Assembly (NCBI RefSeq): GCF_900458435.1
Contig: NZ_UHCT01000001.1
Coordinates: forward strand, 1,674,001 to 1,738,000
Length of the DNA stretch: 64,000 nt
Origin: Staphylococcus carnosus
Lineage (GTDB): Bacteria; Bacillota; Bacilli; Staphylococcales; Staphylococcaceae
Direction of reading: 5' to 3'
In this document: one piece after another, positions 61,806 to 64,000 of the stretch
How the letters are laid out: each line of letters starts with the position of its first letter
Numbering within the stretch: position 1 is the first letter of the stretch
Notes under the pieces: generated by a model
Databases searched by the model: none
What the model saw: the letters and a program-made list of their open reading frames with translations, nothing else
What the model was told of the DNA's origin: nothing
Position numbers and translations under genes: made by a program

Positions 61806-64000
61806 TTACATCATCATGTAAGGGTTGATATCTATCTTCAATGACAACTTGTCTTTAAGGTATTTCTCATGATAATAATCATCTAAATACTGCAATGCTT
61901 TATGAAGTTCTGGTTCGCTTTTATATTTTACAAGAATTTGGAAGCGGTACTCTCTGTTTATACGGGCTAAAGCTGCCGGAGATGGTCCGAGTACTAAGGC
62001 TTTATCTGTTAAATGCTGCAATAATATTTGGTGCACATGGTTTGCTGCTTGCATGACTTCCTTCATATTCACATGCGAAATAGTGAAGTTGATTAAGAAG
62101 TAATACGGCGGATATTTGCCGATTTGACGATATTTCATTTCTTTATGATAAAAGGACAGATAATCATTGAGTTGTACGTCTTGGATCGCATAGTGATCTG
62201 GATTGTATGTCTGTATGATGACTTCCCCTTCTTTTTCATGGCGTCCTGCACGTCCAGATACTTGTGTCAGTAATTGGAAGGTACGTTCACTTGCTCTGAA
62301 GTCAGGCAAGTTCAACATTGTATCGGCATTTAATACGCCGACTAAAGTAATATTTGGGAAGTCTAATCCTTTTGCTATCATCTGTGTGCCAAGTAGAATG
62401 TCACCTTTTCCTTCGCCGAAGTCGTTCAATAATTTTTCATGCGCGCCTTTTCGCGATGTGGTATCAGCATCCATTCGAATGATTTTGGCCTCTTCAAATT
62501 CGCGGTTTAGGAGCTCTTCTACTTTTTGGGTACCTGTGCCCATTTGGCGAATGTGCACACTTTCGCAGTTCGGACATTTGTTTGGCGGTGTTTCTTGGTA
62601 TCCGCAATAGTGACATTTTAATTGATCGCTGGACTTGTGGTAGGTCAGTGATATGTCGCAGTTCGGACATTGCGGTACGTGGCCGCAGTCACGGCATAGT
62701 ACAAATGATGAGTAGCCGCGCTGGTTTAAGAATAAGACAATTTGTTCATTGCGGGCGAGACGTTCTTCTATCGCTTCGCGCAATGAAGTGGAAAACATCG
62801 AGCGGTTCCCGTTTGCTAATTCTTCACGCATGTCGACAATGTTGATTGCGGGAAGCGGTTGATTGTTCACACGCTCTGGCAAACTCAATAAATGATAAAC
62901 ACCTTTTTCAGCACGTGCATACGTTTCTAAACTTGGCGTCGCACTTCCTAAAATCAAAGGACAATTGTGATATTCAGAACGCCATAAAGCAAAATCTTTT
63001 GCATGATAACGAGGATAATCCTCTTGTTTATACGTTGCTTCATGCTCCTCATCAATAATAATCATGCCTAAATTAGTGAACGGTGCAAAGACACTCGAAC
63101 GCGCACCTACACTTACTCGCGCACGTCCATCACGAATTTTTTGCCATTCATCATAACGTTCACCTTTTGACAAAGCAGAATGCAACACAGCTACTTCATC
63201 TCCAAAGCGTTTTTTAAATCGTAAGACCATTTGCGGTGTTAACGCGATTTCAGGCACTAACATCATCGCTTGCTTGTCTTGTTGGAGTACTGCTTCAATT
63301 GTTTGAAGATAAACCTCTGTCTTACCAGAACCAGTAACGCCGTGAAGTAGAAAAGTTTCTTGTTTTTCTTCGTCTATAACTTTTTTTATCGCATCATAGG
63401 CTTCTTGTTGGCCAGGCGTCAATTGACGTTTTTCTTCTTGTTCAAAAACACGGGATGCATATGGATCTCGTTCTACAATCGCATCATATTTTTCAACAAA
63501 TCCATTTTTTTCTAATGTTTTGACACTGGACGGTGATAAACCCACTTCATCAATTTCTTTTAATGGCACATCACGTTGTTGTTCATCCAACAAATAAGCA
63601 TATACATCATATTGTTTCGGATGTTTTTCTAACATGGCTAACACATCATCTGGATTGTGTTCAGATGAAATTCGAATTGCACGTTGCGTTTTCTTTCTCG
63701 TATTTTGAGAAAGTAACGTAATTTCACGAATTGCTTCATCTTTCATTAAAGGCACTAATCGATCTAAATCACCATTTTGTTGTGCTGCCTTATAAGCATA
63801 ATGACCTTCTCTATCAAATTTTTCCAGCAAATCATCTGGAATCAATTCATCTTCTGCAATTTCAAATGCTTTCGTATATTTTGCCTTGATTGCACTCGGC
63901 AACATTGCTTCTAATATAGAAATGCGTTTTGTCACATGATATTTTCCATACCATTCACTTAATTTCACCAATTCCGGTGTAAGTTCAGGTTTAATATCCT
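61806..64000 (-). CDS. priA: Primosomal protein N' PriA (5' end outside window)
   Basis: Helicase that restarts stalled replication forks. The helicase core has Walker A (LLHGVTGSGKTEVYLQ) and IIDEEHEATYKQEDYP (DEEH box). The zinc-binding insert is formed by CRDCGHVPQCPNCD and CHYCGYQETPPNKCPNCE, with GTQKVEE and QVSGRAGRHEKEGEV after it. The frame is open to the window end, where DIKPELTPELVKLSEW matches the N-terminal domain of longer homologues, so the first 70-80 residues are missing. An internal ATG at 63971 is not the start. Confidence 0.96.
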   Translation of the reverse strand, partial: DIKPELTPELVKLSEWYGKYHVTKRISILEAMLPSAIKAKYTKAFEIAEDELIPDDLLEKFDREGHYAYKAAQQNGDLDRLVPLMKDEAIREITLLSQNTRKKTQRAIRISSEHNPDDVLAMLEKHPKQYDVYAYLLDEQQRDVPLKEIDEVGLSPSSVKTLEKNGFVEKYDAIVERDPYASRVFEQEEKRQLTPGQQEAYDAIKKVIDEEKQETFLLHGVTGSGKTEVYLQTIEAVLQQDKQAMMLVPEIALTPQMVLRFKKRFGDEVAVLHSALSKGERYDEWQKIRDGRARVSVGARSSVFAPFTNLGMIIIDEEHEATYKQEDYPRYHAKDFALWRSEYHNCPLILGSATPSLETYARAEKGVYHLLSLPERVNNQPLPAINIVDMREELANGNRSMFSTSLREAIEERLARNEQIVLFLNQRGYSSFVLCRDCGHVPQCPNCDISLTYHKSSDQLKCHYCGYQETPPNKCPNCESVHIRQMGTGTQKVEELLNREFEEAKIIRMDADTTSRKGAHEKLLNDFGEGKGDILLGTQMIAKGLDFPNITLVGVLNADTMLNLPDFRASERTFQLLTQVSGRAGRHEKEGEVIIQTYNPDHYAIQDVQLNDYLSFYHKEMKYRQIGKYPPYYFLINFTISHVNMKEVMQAANHVHQILLQHLTDKALVLGPSPAALARINREYRFQILVKYKSEPELHKALQYLDDYYHEKYLKDKLSLKIDINPYMMM

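Overview
The window is a low-GC Firmicute chromosome segment that reads as Staphylococcus. The evidence is staphylococcal gene order (hslUV-xerC-trmFO-topA, sucCD, rnhB-rbgA, rpsP-rimM-trmD-rplS, ffh-ylxM-ftsY-smc-rnc-acpP-fabG-fabD-plsX-fapR-recG, fakA-yloU, rpmB, thiN-rpe-rsgA-prkC-stp-rlmN-rsmB-fmt-def-like, priA), strong AAGGAGG ribosome binding sites, frequent TTG starts and a YSIRK/LPXTG surface protein. It does not look like S. aureus, because it carries a 2-aminoethylphosphonate (AEP) operon and lacks the genes found between sucD and topA there. A food or animal coagulase-negative species (carnosus/simulans type) is only a guess. Almost everything is on the minus strand, so the conserved blocks run backwards relative to the coordinates.

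Layout. 1-5.8 kb: hslU (cut by the window edge), hslV, xerC, trmFO, topA. 5.8-6.5 kb: a gene-free gap where staphylococci normally have dprA. 6.5-10.4 kb: sucD, sucC, rnhB, rbgA. 10.5-28.4 kb: an accessory block between rbgA and rplS. It holds the AEP uptake and catabolism operon (ATPase, fused permease, binding protein, phnW, phnX) with a divergent DeoR regulator and an alpha/beta hydrolase, a GyrI-like protein, a FecB-like binding protein without a signal peptide, a YfhO-type membrane protein, an orphan 543-aa protein and a large repeat-rich LPXTG protein. 28.8-52 kb: ribosomal protein, SRP, SMC, fatty acid synthesis, recG, serine dehydratase and fatty acid kinase genes, rpmB, thiN, rpe, rsgA. 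52-58.8 kb: the prkC/stp signalling pair and the rlmN-rsmB-fmt-def-like translation genes. 58.8-61.8 kb: a small accessory insertion (wHTH-like small protein, membrane protein, CpsB-type PHP phosphatase, NAD(P)-binding protein). 61.8-64 kb: priA, cut by the window edge.

The AEP operon is the most notable region. Its catabolic genes phnW (AEP to phosphonoacetaldehyde) and phnX (phosphonoacetaldehyde to acetaldehyde plus phosphate) and the regulator are open, but two transporter genes are each out of frame. The ATPase carries a perfect 13-bp tandem duplication just before the Walker A motif. The binding protein changes frame exactly at an A AAA AAG heptamer. Removing one 13-bp copy, or a -1 shift at the heptamer, restores full-length products. 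The importer is therefore either recently broken or reversibly switchable.

Regulatory elements seen include a candidate L19 (rplS) leader RNA, a candidate FapR operator before fapR-plsX, a candidate CRE before sucC, direct repeats between the DeoR gene and the AEP operon, and many intrinsic terminators. No tRNA, rRNA, CRISPR array, insertion sequence or prophage gene was recognised.
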